A DNA stretch of 39,792 nucleotides from Chara braunii (Eukaryota; Streptophyta; Charophyceae; Charales; Characeae). How positions within the stretch are numbered: the first letter of the stretch is position 1; the number at the start of each line of letters is the position of its first letter. The DNA lies in contig BFEA01000278.1 in NCBI GenBank assembly GCA_003427395.1, forward strand, positions 1,230,586 to 1,270,377. Direction: 5' to 3'. A program made the translations under genes and the position numbers. Positions 16,481 to 28,129 of this stretch are shown piece by piece. The notes under the pieces were generated by a model, which worked only from the letters and a program-made list of their open reading frames with translations, made no database searches and was not told the DNA's origin.

Positions 16481-16510
16481 AGAGCAAACACCCTTACAAG
16501 GGTATTTGCT
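16481..16510. repeat. Terminal 30-nt hairpin of the left direct repeat
   Basis: The arms GAGCAAACACCCTT and AAGGGTATTTGCTC pair over 14 positions with one mismatch around a 2-nt loop. The structure lies 4 nt inside the repeat start. It is identical at 33758-33787 except for the base before it. Confidence 0.75.
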
Positions 16511-17707
16511 CATGATTTTGCATTCGATACAGAAGCGACACCGGTTACCGTACCGGAGACGGCCTGGAGGAAAAAGTGAGAATTTTTTTTGGCATAGCGT
16601 CGTGAAACAAACTTCTCGACCATTGAGGCCGAGATTTTTAGGTGATCGTACGTAGTGATACGACGCGTAAGACAACCGGAAGGGGTTAATAAAAATTAAA
16701 AGTCTCCGACCACAAGGGTCGGAGGGTTGGAAGAAAAACATGAAAGGTCGCACGGGATGCGGCAACCACAATCTAAAACCCTTAAAGGATCAGATGGTAA
16801 GGCAAAATTGAATTAGAACGAGTGACAGGGCATCAGACCGGCCGGTATAGGAAAGTCGGTAGGTCTCGCCGCCGTAAAATTTGAAGACAACTGAAAAGTT
16901 AACATAACCGGCCATGAGGCCGGGGCAGCCAAAAGAAGCACACTGCCTACCATAATAGGTAGCGACAGTCGGTACGTCTTTCCTTACTCATATGTTGTGA
17001 GTAGGGTTGAGGCTCCAGCTTCGCCTCCCGTATGAAGAGAGGAAGTCGCCTCTCGATGGCGACTTCGTGTCCGCGCGATCACCCAAGCAACCGGTGCCTT
17101 CATCCTTTGAAGAGGGGGACACTGTTGCAAGCTTTGATACAGGGGCTGGACTCAGCCTACTTGAACTGGTACCCATCAACCTAACGGTGTCGGGCCTATG
17201 AAAATGCCAACTTTTGTCCTCATCTGCCCAGCCTTGAGAACCCGGCACACCATCCTCTACTTTGTGTGGTATCGGCCTACCTGCTATATGAGAGTTTCTG
17301 CTACCTCCTAGTATCGCGGGTGTTTTTTAACCCGCTACTTGAGTGTTTTCCCCATTGCAAACCTCGATGTTACGGTAACGAGTAGGTACCGGCCCATCGG
17401 GCCTTCCAGTTAACCAGGTGCCCTTGCGGGTCACACGCACATTCGAGCTGACGAGCACGTTGACAGTCACGCAGACCAGCAAGCGGGCACACACGCACAA
17501 GTTAGAAGTAGGCTCGGGCCACTAGGCGGAACGAGCCTCGTACCTCTCCTTATACCTGGACAGCTCCTGCCTTACTTGAAGCAGGAGCTCCCCAAATAGG
17601 TTTTGGTATGGATTGACAAGTGTCTGACTCAAGGATTGAGTCTGCCTGCTTGCGGCTAGCTCCTTTTGAGCTCGGTTACAACCTATGGAGGTCTTGTTTC
17701 AACCCCG

Positions 17708-17789
17708 CGGCGACTGGCGGGACTTGAACCCGCGACCTCGGTGTTAGGATTAGGTAGAGGTTAGTTGGTTAGTTGAGCCTCTGCCCGCT
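17708..17789 (-). repeat. tRNA-like (SINE-type) segment in the left repeat
   Basis: On the minus strand, GGTTCAAGTCC (17730-17720) is a good Pol III B-box inside a perfect T-arm (GCGGG, 7-nt loop, CCCGC; 17733-17717). GGCTCAACTAACC (17779-17767) is A-box-like at tRNA spacing. The acceptor ends do not pair well and there is no clear anticodon stem, so it is a tRNA-derived fragment rather than a working tRNA gene. A copy occurs in the right repeat. Confidence 0.5.
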
Positions 17790-17900
17790 TAAAACCGGGG
17801 TCCGACACATGGCAGGTTAGAGCAGTTAGCAGTTACATTTTTGTTAGATTTTGTTCTTTTCTTTTGTTTTTGATTTTTTTTTTTTTTTTTTTTTTTTTTT

Positions 17901-18797
17901 NNNNNNNNNNNNNNNNNNNNNNNNNNNNNNNNNNNNNNNNNNNNNNNNNNNNNNNNNNNNNNNNNNNNNNNNNNNNNNNNNNNNNNNNNNNNNNNNNNNN
18001 NNNNNNNNNNNNNNNNNNNNNNNNNNNNNNNNNNNNNNNNNNNNNNNNNNNNNNNNNNNNNNNNNNNNNNNNNNNNNNNNNNNNNNNNNNNNNNNNNNNN
18101 NNNNNNNNNNNNNNNNNNNNNNNNNNNNNNNNNNNNNNNNNNNNNNNNNNNNNNNNNNNNNNNNNNNNNNNNNNNNNNNNNNNNNNNNNNNNNNNNNNNN
18201 NNNNNNNNNNNNNNNNNNNNNNNNNNNNNNNNNNNNNNNNNNNNNNNNNNNNNNNNNNNNNNNNNNNNNNNNNNNNNNNNNNNNNNNNNNNNNNNNNNNN
18301 NNNNNNNNNNNNNNNNNNNNNNNNNNNNNNNNNNNNNNNNNNNNNNNNNNNNNNNNNNNNNNNNNNNNNNNNNNNNNNNNNNNNNNNNNNNNNNNNNNNN
18401 NNNNNNNNNNNNNNNNNNNNNNNNNNNNNNNNNNNNNNNNNNNNNNNNNNNNNNNNNNNNNNNNNNNNNNNNNNNNNNNNNNNNNNNNNNNNNNNNNNNN
18501 NNNNNNNNNNNNNNNNNNNNNNNNNNNNNNNNNNNNNNNNNNNNNNNNNNNNNNNNNNNNNNNNNNNNNNNNNNNNNNNNNNNNNNNNNNNNNNNNNNNN
18601 NNNNNNNNNNNNNNNNNNNNNNNNNNNNNNNNNNNNNNNNNNNNNNNNNNNNNNNNNNNNNNNNNNNNNNNNNNNNNNNNNNNNNNNNNNNNNNNNNNNN
18701 NNNNNNNNNNNNNNNNNNNNNNNNNNNNNNNNNNNNNNNNNNNNNNNNNNNNNNNNNNNNNNNNNNNNNNNNNNNNNNNNNNNNNNNNNNNNNNNNN
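17901..18797. other. Assembly gap (about 897 N)
   Basis: The run of Ns starts after a T-tract and ends in a GA microsatellite. The matching part of the right repeat is roughly 35165-36047, nearly the same length. Confidence 0.95.

Positions 18798-18868
<71 letters not shown>
18798..18868. repeat. (GA)n microsatellite
   Basis: An uninterrupted GA run directly after the gap. Frames across it that read alternating R/E or S/L are artefacts. Confidence 0.95.
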
Positions 18869-18871
<3 letters not shown>

Positions 18872-19340
18872 CAGGTAACTTTTTGATCTCGTAGCTTGCC
18901 TCATAGAACTTCGATGGATAGGATGAGTAAAATCGAATGAATCTGGCCGAGAACATGGAGATATATACCGCCACACTCGTGTGTGTGTGTGTATATGTGT
19001 GTGAGTGGGAGAAAAAGAGAAAAGGGAGATGAGGGAACATGTACCTGGCGTTGGCGATAGTCTGCACTGAGCGACATCTTCAAGTACCTCGTTGGCCGCT
19101 GACGTTGACGATTGCATTATCCATTAGTAGGCCAGTATTAGCTCTGTAGGGAGAGGGGCCTAGATAGATATGATGGTGGTGGCGGGAGCAAAGCTCTCAT
19201 GTACACTGGGTTTCAATGTTACGTTTCTCCACTAGTATCATATTGGTGCAAGGCTGCCTTCTGGACGATGTGCCACGATCTAACTTTCGATGTGATTGTG
19301 CGATCTGAATAATGTCATCTCGATATTATAATCATTGTCA

Positions 19341-19376
<36 letters not shown>

Positions 19377-19379
19377 TAC

Positions 19380-19428
<49 letters not shown>

Positions 19429-19451
19429 CATAATTATTATTATTATTATCA
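19341..19451. repeat. (TTA)n microsatellite in the left repeat
   Basis: About 110 nt of TTA triplets with a few interruptions, matched by 36610-36762 in the right repeat. It follows a segment (19030-19130) that is paralogous to 21620-21720, which also ends in TTA triplets. Confidence 0.9.
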
Positions 19452-20689
19452 AGGCGATTTAATTTTACCAGGATGCGTGGTGGTCCTTGGGTGCTAATGA
19501 CATCTGTGTGTTGTGGAACGAGGTTGTGAGTATGGCGAGAGACATACCTGGTGCTGGAAGCGTGCGACATTGGTCGCCATATGCTCGTACTTCGGGAATG
19601 TTGTTGATGTCATCTTTCGGCTTCATAGTGTAGGCTAGATGGGATCTGCCACATGTAGTCTGGGCGTCGAACGCCAGATAGGATATCAACTCTGGTTCTC
19701 TGTTGATGATGATGATGAGACTATTTTGGCATTATGAACTCTTGGTGTGTTCTTATTTAGTGAATCTCGTGATACAATTCCGCTGTTGGTGAAGACTATC
19801 TGGTCTCATAAGTATGATGCTGTTTGATTTATGAAGTTCCCTATGGCTCATTTTCCTTCCATTTTGCTGATTGAATTTTGGAATTTTTTTATTATTATTA
19901 CTACTTTGATTGATTAGTTTATTATCATTATTATCATTATCATTATTTATTGTTATTTTATTTTCATTATTTTTTTACTTGTAGACAGACTTCACGTACA
20001 AGCGAACGGGTAGTACACCGAACTGGCAGTCGGAGCCCACCCAGAAACTCAGATACTGACAACACAGCCCGGGTGCGAACTTACTTTTGATAGACTATGG
20101 CGCTATTACGCCCAACGACTCTCTGTTCGTCACCATTGGCCAACTCCGCCGTTCATACACACTCAGGTTAGGGTCACCCTGGATAACACTCACACACACA
20201 CTGTACTCACCTACAACTGCGGCGACTACGGCCGCTGTGACACACCAAAGCAATGGCTAAACTCTCTTTTTCAAAGCCCGCTTCTTCCTCGGGCATCTGT
20301 AGACCACCTCGCACAAGTCGCCCAAACAACATTTCCGCATGGCTCACGCAGGAAAGGATGAATGACTAGGCGCTGCCTCTTGAATTATACTTCTGCAATT
20401 CGTTGGTCTGACCCTTTCCCATGCACGTAGTGCATGCAGTCCCATGCGGTACTTGCTTGACGGGACCACGACAGACTGGGACTGGGTACCGCTGACTGAG
20501 CGGGGGTGAACTTACCACAACCCACTTGCCTCTAGTCCGAAAGTCTGCAACTTGGGCCCTTTGACACAGTAGCAGCTACGACCTTGACCCCTACGGGACA
20601 GACCTATGGTTTGAGACTCGACAGTTACACCAGTCAGCAACTTATAGGACAGAGACAAGTAAACACAGTGAGAAAAAGGGGGGCAAAAA

Positions 20690-21110
20690 CAGACAGACAT
20701 ATGCGGACACGCAAACAGGTAAGCCCGGACAATAGGCAGACAAAAGACAGGCCAAATCAAACCAGTAGCCTGATACAGGCAACCAGACGACCAAGCAACG
20801 AACATGTAGACCAGATGCAGGTAACCCCGCCGACACACGGAGACAGACAAGCAGCCCAGACAAACAAACAAAAAGCAGACACAACTATACAGATATGAAA
20901 TACCGGGACTGACAAGGCAACCAACCAGACGAACAAAACACAGAAAACCCATCAGACAGACAGACACAGTCATTCAGACAGACAATTATAGACAGACAAA
21001 CAGAAAACAGACATACAGACTGACCAGACAAAATGAACATAAAGAGACAGGTAGACAGACAGATTGACTGACTGACTGAGACAGACCGACAGACTTAGGC
21101 TAACGGACAG
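20690..21110. repeat. CAGA-rich cryptic simple sequence
   Basis: Degenerate CAGA/ACAG words fill about 420 nt. The leucine/serine/cysteine-rich minus-strand frames here are by-products. Confidence 0.85.
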
Positions 21111-21825
21111 GAAGACACTGAGAGAAAAAGATAGCAAGTGGGGCCAGTAAAGGTGCAGGTACAAAGATAGAAGAGGGAGAAGAAGAAGAAGAAGGAGAAG
21201 GAATCGGGGTGCGCACAGTCCCGAATGGTACTCGCTGACTTGACAAAGTGCGACCGGGACGGGGTACCGATGACTGGAGTGGGTAGGACTGCCCATTAAG
21301 CCACCTGCCTACGGACTGCATCCTAGGACTCACGAAGGGCCAGTTCCGGATCTCCCGGAAGACTGTCCGCGTGACCCGTCTGTACTTTAGCAACTACAAC
21401 ATTAACCTTTCGACATTGTAGCACCACTGCTCAGACCTCTGATCTACAGACCTACGGTTTAAGCTCACGCGGGTCAACTGATAGTGTACGTGGGAAAGGA
21501 CGAGGCCTGGGATCGAGCCTGGAAACTGCGTCCGCTACCATAAAAGTGAAACCCGTTTTAACTCTATCACTATTAGAGAAGGAGAGGAAGAGAAAGAAGA
21601 GAAAGAAAGAGGCGAGGGAGATAATGTGAGAGCATGTACCTGGTCTTGGTTATAATCTACAGGGGTCGACCTTTCCATGTACTTTCACTCGACGACTGGC
21701 TTCGAATAGCTGCATTGACAAATTGTAGACAACTAGTAGACTAAGTGATCATAGTCTGGGATTGAGGTTGCAGTCTGGAGTCTGATATTTCGCTATTGCC
21801 TGCAATTACTCAAATTAATATTGTC

Positions 21826-21864
<39 letters not shown>

Positions 21865-22507
21865 GTTATGGGTTGTTTTGTTGTTTTGCCATTAAAACAG
21901 TACGAGTTATGCATGGGGCTTTGGAGAGGAGGGAGACACTGTCATGGTACCTACGTCCTCCATCCTTCCCCATTCTTATCTTTGTCCGATCCTCTCAAAT
22001 GCCTACCTCCATCCTCCTCCATTTTTTCCCCTGTTTGATCATCTCATGAACCAATCTCTTCAATACTATAACTTGTCTAATGATATATTCCTATAAAGGT
22101 CCAGACATCCCATTGCATGTATGATACGGGATCAATGACATGGCGATTGCCGGAGCTCTGCCGGAGTTTAGGAGGAACTCTGGAGGCAGGGAACCATGAG
22201 GTACGTGTCACCTTACCCTTTCCCATATACCCTTACAGGCTACGCCTCTCTATTAGGACTGCCTGCATGACTTGTGAATCTTGTGATATACCATTTTATG
22301 TTTCTTCAGGACTAAGGTCAACAGAAGAGGATGTGAATATATGATTGAAGTTAGAATCATGCCTGGAGGAAGAAAAGGAACCTAAAGTATCCAAGAAGGA
22401 ACCTAGACTGTTTGGGATTGAAGAACAAAGCAGGGCGACGGAGGCTCATGTGTGAGCCATCGTGTTACTTGTGCATGCTCTGAGTTGACTAAGGGTTGAC
22501 AATTAGG
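21865..22507. other. Start of the internal region, no gene seen
   Basis: If the 5.4-kb repeats are LTRs, the primer-binding site should be at the left edge. The sequence there is ATGGGTTGTTTTGTTG, which matches no primer-binding site I know. CTCATGTGTGAG near 22446 recurs in the long units of the array that follows. Confidence 0.4.
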
Positions 22508-23535
22508 TACTCTTATGTGAGTCACCTTGCCCTCTGCCGATCCGACTGTCGTCGTGACGGGAAGGGGGTCCTAATGATAATCTATGAACTAATCTAAGTA
22601 CTCTCTACCTGAGCGGCTATCGTCGTGAGGGGACGAGGGTGCAAACAAGTACTTATAAACTAATCTAAGTACTCTCTACCTGATCGCCTGTCGTCGTGAG
22701 CGGATGAGGGTGCAAACAAAATATTTATAAACTAAGTTAAGTACTCTCTCCCTAAGCGGTTGTCGTCGTGAGGGGACGAGGGTACAAACAACTACTTATG
22801 AACTAATCGAAGTGCTCTCTACCAGAACGGTTGTCGTCGTGATGGAACGAGGGTACAAATAGTTACTTACGAACTAATTCAAGTACTCCTTACCAAATCG
22901 GTTGTCGTCGAGATGGGAAAAGGGGTATCTGATAATAACTTATGAACTAAAATTCGGTACCCTCGACCATAACGGCTGTCGTCGTGACGGGAAGGGGGTG
23001 TCTGATGAAATAAAATTGGTACTTTCTACCGGATCGACTGTCGTCGTGACGGGAGGAGGGTACTAACGATGGCTTATAAAACTAAAGTAGGTACTCTCTA
23101 CCGTAACGATTGTCGTCGAGTCGGGAAGAGGTATCTGACTATAACTTATAAACTAAATACGCACTCTCTACCGTAACGGTTGCCGTCGTAACGGGGAGAG
23201 GTATCTGACGAATACTTATGAGATAATCTAAGTACTCTCTACCGTAACGACTATCGTCGTGACGGAAAGGGGTATCTGACAATAAACTTACGAACTAAAA
23301 TAGGTGCTCTCTACCAGATCGGCTGTCATCGTGACAGGAGGAGGGTTCTGACACTGATTATGAGCTAACTTAGGCACTCATGTGTGAGTTGCCTCGTTAC
23401 CTTACCAGATCGGTTGTCGTCGTGACGGGAAAGGATGTCTAACATTAACTTATGACGTAAACTAGGTACTCGTGTATGAGTTACCTTACCATCTACCAGA
23501 TCGACTGTCCTCCTGACGGGAAGACGGGTCTGACT
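22508..23535 (+). repeat. 14-unit tandem array, period about 71 bp
   Basis: The core CTGTCGTCGTGACGGGAAG (with variants) occurs at 22547, 22618, 22689, 22761, 22832, 22903, 22977, 23039, 23111, 23181, 23252, 23324, 23415 and 23506. Each unit also has GTACTCTCTACC before the core and ACTTATGAACTAA after it. The last two units are about 91 bp. These and the first unit contain an extra TATGAGTTACCTTACC-type insert. Units differ by 10-25 percent, so this is an old array. No protein-coding periodicity is evident. Confidence 0.9.
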
Positions 23536-26307
23536 CTTAGAAAATAATAAGGAAGACTCCAGGGAGGGTCGTCCTATTCACAGGCTTGAGTCTAAGGATG
23601 ACTAACAATTTGCAAAGAGTAGGAAATCACATTCCTACTCATCCTTTCCCAGCTTACTTGCTCTCTGATAGTCCGACCACCAAACCGGTAAAGGGGAGGC
23701 TTCTGTAGGAGTCACCCTATTACTTGTTTAACGGCTGGACGACTCATTACCCAAGGAAAGTAGTAGAGGGGCCTCTGTTGGGGTCTGTTTATTACCTACT
23801 TGATTCTGTACTAACTCGCTAAGAGGGTACTCCTGTAGGAATACCCTAAACACTCGTCTTCTGTCCAAACTAACACGGTCTTAGGACGGTCAGCTTCGGA
23901 AGGGCAACAGGATTCCCTTGTTAGGATTATCCTAAATGCGCTCATTAAGTGGACCTTGTCACGTGATAGTAGGAGACTCTTGTGCTTGTCGCCTATTATT
24001 CACGCAGACCGTTATTAACCTCTGGAAAGGGTTGATATCAAGATCTTTTCAGAATGATACCTGAAACAAGTAGTAGGGTGCTTCTGTAGGAACCTTAATT
24101 ATTTGTTGTAGGAAGGATGCTCATGTGTGAGCTATCCTGTTACTCTGAGCAGATCTTATGTATACATTGAGTGAAACTAAAAAGGGGATCAAGTTCTCGT
24201 GTGTGACTTACTCGACTATCTGTTCGATTAACAGGTTGCTTGGTATTGGCCAAGTAGCAGAAGATTCATGTCCGAATCGATCTACTACTTGAGTATGTCA
24301 GGACAAATTGGAGAGAAAGGAAGGAACAATGCTTGTGTTGAGGCAAGGACTCCAAAACCTAGAAAAGAAACAAGGAAAGAAGATAGGACCGCGGAAAAAA
24401 AAATGCTAGTAGAAAAAAAAAACACCACGTAGTCCATAGTTATCCATGGCTTTCGGATGGAGGGCCACGATGATGAATGAATTATACAGCGTCTACATAA
24501 GCGTCAAACGGTGCGCTTATTTCCAAGAGAGAAAATGTCGGGACTGAGAGTAGGGTAAACATGAGTTTCCCTAAAAACGACTGAGGATGCAGGCATGAGA
24601 CTCTTTAAGTTAAATGAGAGAGTGAAAGACGGCTTAGGGTAGGGTTGTGAGAGTAAAACTAGGGATTAGACCTGGAAGGTCGATCCCATAGCTCACTACC
24701 CATGTCTAGGGGCTCGACCCTTAGATATCAATATGTGGGAATCAAGTGGGGGTGTTGAATCTTTGTTGACCTGTGTGTGTGCAGGTCTCTGTTTTGATCT
24801 ACTGCATTTCAAGGAAGAAGTCCTACCTAAAGGACTCAAATTTCTGTTATCTCTCGATAACAGGTCGGTTGTTACCGATTCAACTTTCCCCTTTGACTTG
24901 ATACCCGCTTTTAAAGTCAAACCCTGTGGTCAGTAAAATTGCCGCCTGTGGTTATTGCCTAAATGATCCTAGTCACTCTGAAGGGTCTTTTGTAGAAATG
25001 TGAGGGGGCTGGGCTTACGTCTAAGGAAAAACAAGGTTGCCATGCATGGTTTGGGAAGTGAGGGACAATGTCAAAGGTTGATGGTTGACGCCATTAGTGC
25101 ATGGCATGTGAACTGTTTTTGGATTATTCTGTGCAGATCTGTTTTTGTGCGTGACTTTGGATTAAACTGGACCTGGTCTGTTGAAGAGTCTCGGACACAC
25201 AACACTTGTGAAAGTGGGAAGGGTTCTCGGCGGTAATACTTCCGTATTCATCATATGTCTGACTTAACCTCTATAATATTCTGATGTTCAGCTGAGCCAT
25301 AACCTGTTAAGAGAGATATGACGTCCTTTGGTAGAAAGAAGGTTTGATTGATATTGGTCGACGAGTATTACATTACGCAGTAGCGAAAATAGACTGCCTT
25401 TTAAAAGTTCGACCTAAATATCTAACGGGTCAGTTCTAGGCGTCTTATCGCGCGTACTCCATTTTATGTTACAACGATCGAGCAACGCCCTCGGCCGACC
25501 TACCTCTACAAAGGCATGTAAAAGCCTTTGCATGTGGGCCGGTAGCTCAACAGGGATACGCCTATCTAAGAGTGGTGACAACCCCTTGGGTAGAGGTAAG
25601 TTGTACCTCGCGGCTCCCCGACCTGCCGTGTGGTGTCGTGAGAGGCTTAGCACGCGCGCACGGTTGGAGTGGTGACTGGTTCTTTCTCAAGAATATATCC
25701 TGCGTGACACGACCGTGAGGGTCTGCGCTCTCGATAGGGTGCGAGACCGCCGCGCGCGACAGGTGGCGTCGTTGTCGGGGACCTTCGGTTGCCTGCCGGG
25801 GTCCTATGTGAACGGACTTGGGTGTGGTAAATTGAAGCCCTTGCAAAACAACAAAGTAGAATGCCATGTAGCTTCTACTAATTAATAGGGTAGCTATTTG
25901 GGACAGTTGGTGGTCTGTAAGAATGAGCTCCTCATGATACAAGATGAGTACTAGTTAAAGCCTTGTGAGCCTTACTAATCGACACTTCTATCGTTTTCCC
26001 AAGGGGGTAGTTGCTTCTGAGTTTGTTCATGGGGGGGAGTATGCAAGTAACGGTTGAGGATCACGAAGTCTTCATAAAAGAAGAGTCGGTAGGGATAGCG
26101 GATGAGCCAATCGAGATAATAAGATTTAACGAGCTGTCATCCGCGCAAGAGGATTGTCAACTGCGCTAATTCCTTCCCGCCATATTGATATTCATCTCTA
26201 CGATTGACCTTGCGTACTCCCGTTTCTGAAATCTTTAATTTAGATCCTCTTGATAAGTAGATAAGTATACTATATTACACCACAAAAACTGAGATTCCTT
26301 AATAAGG
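23536..26307. other. Internal region of the giant element, no supported gene
   Basis: The stretch is AT-rich with scattered short frames and no recognised domain. Echoes of the array words (CTCATGTGTGAGCTATCC near 24120; TTCTCGTGTGTGACTTACTC near 24193) show the repeat family extends in decayed form. AAAGGC and GCCTTT form a hairpin near 25511-25531. A GC-richer patch lies at 25440-25800. Confidence 0.4.
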
Positions 26308-26334
26308 GTACGTATCGCTATATATAGGCGATAC
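26308..26334. promoter_or_regulatory. Hairpin with TATATATA in its centre (possible TATA region)
   Basis: GTATCGC and GCGATAC are perfect inverted arms around TATATATAG. It lies about 150 nt before a plus-strand frame at 26472. The promoter role is inference only. Confidence 0.25.
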
Positions 26335-26471
26335 CTTAATCAGTGGGTGGATAGGGAGGTGCGCCGAGTAGCATCTTTCTCCAGCCATGCCGTGCCGAGT
26401 AACCTCTTGATTTAAGAAGGGAAAGAGAGGAGCGAGAGAAAGAAGATGAGGAAGAGGAGAAGTGGGAGCGA

Positions 26472-26723
26472 ATGAGATTGAGGCGACATCAAGAATATCT
26501 ATGCGAGCAAACGCCATCTCCTGGGAAGATGACTTACTACTCTTACAAGTACGAACAACGTAACGGTTCCCCGCCGCCACGCTTTGAGCCACTCTCCCGT
26601 ACTTTCTCTTCCCTCTCTTCTTCTATGGCACATCGACTTCAACAATTGACTGTCCTTCCTCAGCTGCCTCGACCTGCTCTTCCGCCGCTGCCGCATGTGC
26701 CTGACCCTCCAGTAGTATCTTAG
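26472..26723 (+). CDS. Hypothetical 83-residue Ser/Pro-rich ORF
   Basis: It has an ATG start and a basic N-terminus (MRLRRHQEYL). The C-terminus is rich in serine and proline (SRTFSSLSSSMAHRL, then PRPALPPLPHVPDPP). It lies upstream of the gag-like remnant in the same orientation and could be the N-terminal part of that gag, but no match to a matrix domain can be made. It may well be a chance frame. Confidence 0.2.
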   Translation: MRLRRHQEYLCEQTPSPGKMTYYSYKYEQRNGSPPPRFEPLSRTFSSLSSSMAHRLQQLTVLPQLPRPALPPLPHVPDPPVVS

Positions 26724-27743
26724 GCTGCACCTGCGGATCATCGATTATGTATCACCCTGACACTATTCTTCCTATGTAAGATAAAATTATGCGGGATGAT
26801 TTCATACCTATTGTACAAAGGGATCATTTAAAGGCGTCGTCCCGTTGACACGAAGCTTGACCAAGATAAGTAATGATTTAGCGCTTATCTAGGTCACCAG
26901 ACAAAAACACCCTCGATGGGGAATATGTCACAATGATTTTTATACTTTTTTCCCTGTTAGTAACAATACCCATAATGAAGGGGGTATCCGTCACGGAAGC
27001 GAAAAGGGAGTTGAGGAAAGGTGTTAGCACTTCCTTAGGGATAAGCGATTTAGATAAGTGTGAGGCGATTCCTATGGGTTTTCGTCCTGAATAGACACAA
27101 ATTTCTCTTCATAAGTAAAAGTACCAATCAATCGGCTATAGCAAGAGAAGGGAAGGAAAGTTCTAGTAACATGCCAATGAATGGAAGACATACTTAGGGA
27201 TACAAGGGGGTCTAAATATAGGTAGAGTCAGTAGGGACCCTCATTTGCTGTGGATTCTTAATAAAAGTCCAATGTTAGGAAAAGTCAATGTAAGTCGAGT
27301 CCGTCTGTGGGTGAAATTTAGAGGTCGATTTTGTTTATGAGGGGCAGTCAAAGGCTCGTGGTCCTGAGTGCATTCAGTAAGGCAGTGAGGAGTTGGTGTT
27401 GAATCATCCTGTTTATGTTTAACTTGCTGACAAAATTCAGGTATGAGGCTATCTGATAGAACTCACCTATTCCAAAATCATCTGCCTGAATCTAAGCGCC
27501 TAAATTCCTTCATTTTAAGACCATTCATTGAGCTTATCTATGTAAAATTATTCATTCGTGCCAAGTTTATTTGAGTCAAAGCATATTTAATACTATGAGA
27601 CTATCTATCTCATGCATTTTTTCACGGTTACTTGCCTAAGTCACCCAATTGAGTTTATTTATTTAAGACTGTACGCCTTAATTCGTCTTTATGAGGTAAT
27701 CAAGTATGATTATTCATTTATGTCTATTTTCACTTGAACCTAT
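26724..27743. other. AT-rich stretch without a supported gene
   Basis: No domain, repeat array or RNA structure stands out here. Short words such as TTTATTTA and TCATTCAT recur near 27490-27730. Confidence 0.4.
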
Positions 27744-28025
27744 ATGACTGATTGCTCTCCCTATAAAGAGCAGAGGTGCTGCGAAGAATCCACGTTCGAC
27801 GCGGGGTCGAAGGTGAATGGAGTGACCAATTTCTTGAGAGAAGAGATTCTCTCGAGAGGTGGTCAATGTGTAAAATCTGCTATTGAGGGAGTTGCAATCT
27901 TAAGTTATCATTTCCCTGAAAGGTGGCTTGAAGGAGCTATAAATTCGTCTTCAGAAGTAGTAATGAGACTCACACTAGAACTATGTTCCTGGTCCATAGT
28001 GGGGTGTTGTCACGTAACCCTTTGA
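27744..28025 (+). CDS. Hypothetical 93-residue ORF
   Basis: It has an ATG start (MTDCSPYKEQRCCEE) and an ordinary-looking composition, but no recognised domain. It is in the orientation of the nearby gag remnant. It could be a surviving piece of the element's coding region or a chance frame. Confidence 0.2.
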   Translation: MTDCSPYKEQRCCEESTFDAGSKVNGVTNFLREEILSRGGQCVKSAIEGVAILSYHFPERWLEGAINSSSEVVMRLTLELCSWSIVGCCHVTL

Positions 28026-28129
28026 GGAGAGGTGACTACATTACTACTAAGAAGGAGGAAAGTATTTGAGCCTTGTTAGACTATGGTCTGTGAAGGAGGC
28101 GACTACTACCTTTCGCAAGGAAGCAGGGG

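Larger units (their letters stand above)
16477..21864 (+). repeat. Left copy of 5.4-kb direct repeat (putative 5' LTR of a giant element)
   Basis: It aligns end to end with 33754-39153 in the same orientation, apart from the N gap and small indels, with a few percent divergence by eye. Both copies begin TGTC[A/G]GAGCAAACACCC and their shared part ends in a TTA microsatellite. It contains a terminal hairpin, a tRNA-like segment, GT/GA and TTA microsatellites, a decayed open frame (near 19985-20380) and a CAGA-rich block. It is long for an LTR, but the TG start and a gag remnant between the copies support that reading. A canonical CA end, polypurine tract and target duplication were not found. 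Confidence 0.6.

Noticed and set aside
16477-16510. Helitron end (hairpin near a terminus)
   Set aside because: There is no CTRR end or 5' TC, and the hairpin lies at the wrong distance.
17708-17789. Functional tRNA gene
   Set aside because: The acceptor arms do not pair and no anticodon stem is evident; only the T-arm and box spacing are good.
17789-19117. Very long frames across the gap
   Set aside because: They consist of unknown residues from Ns and GA/CT microsatellite translation.
20512-21393. Minus-strand Leu/Ser/Cys-rich ORFs that look membrane-like (and the matching set at 37906-38685)
   Set aside because: They are the complement of CAGA simple sequence, and all frames of the repeat stay open.
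22508-23535. CRISPR-like array
   Set aside because: Whole units are related to each other with no unique spacers, and the context is eukaryotic.
25540-25560. tRNA gene suggested by GGTAGCTCAACAGGGATACG
   Set aside because: An A-box-like word only; no B-box or cloverleaf follows.
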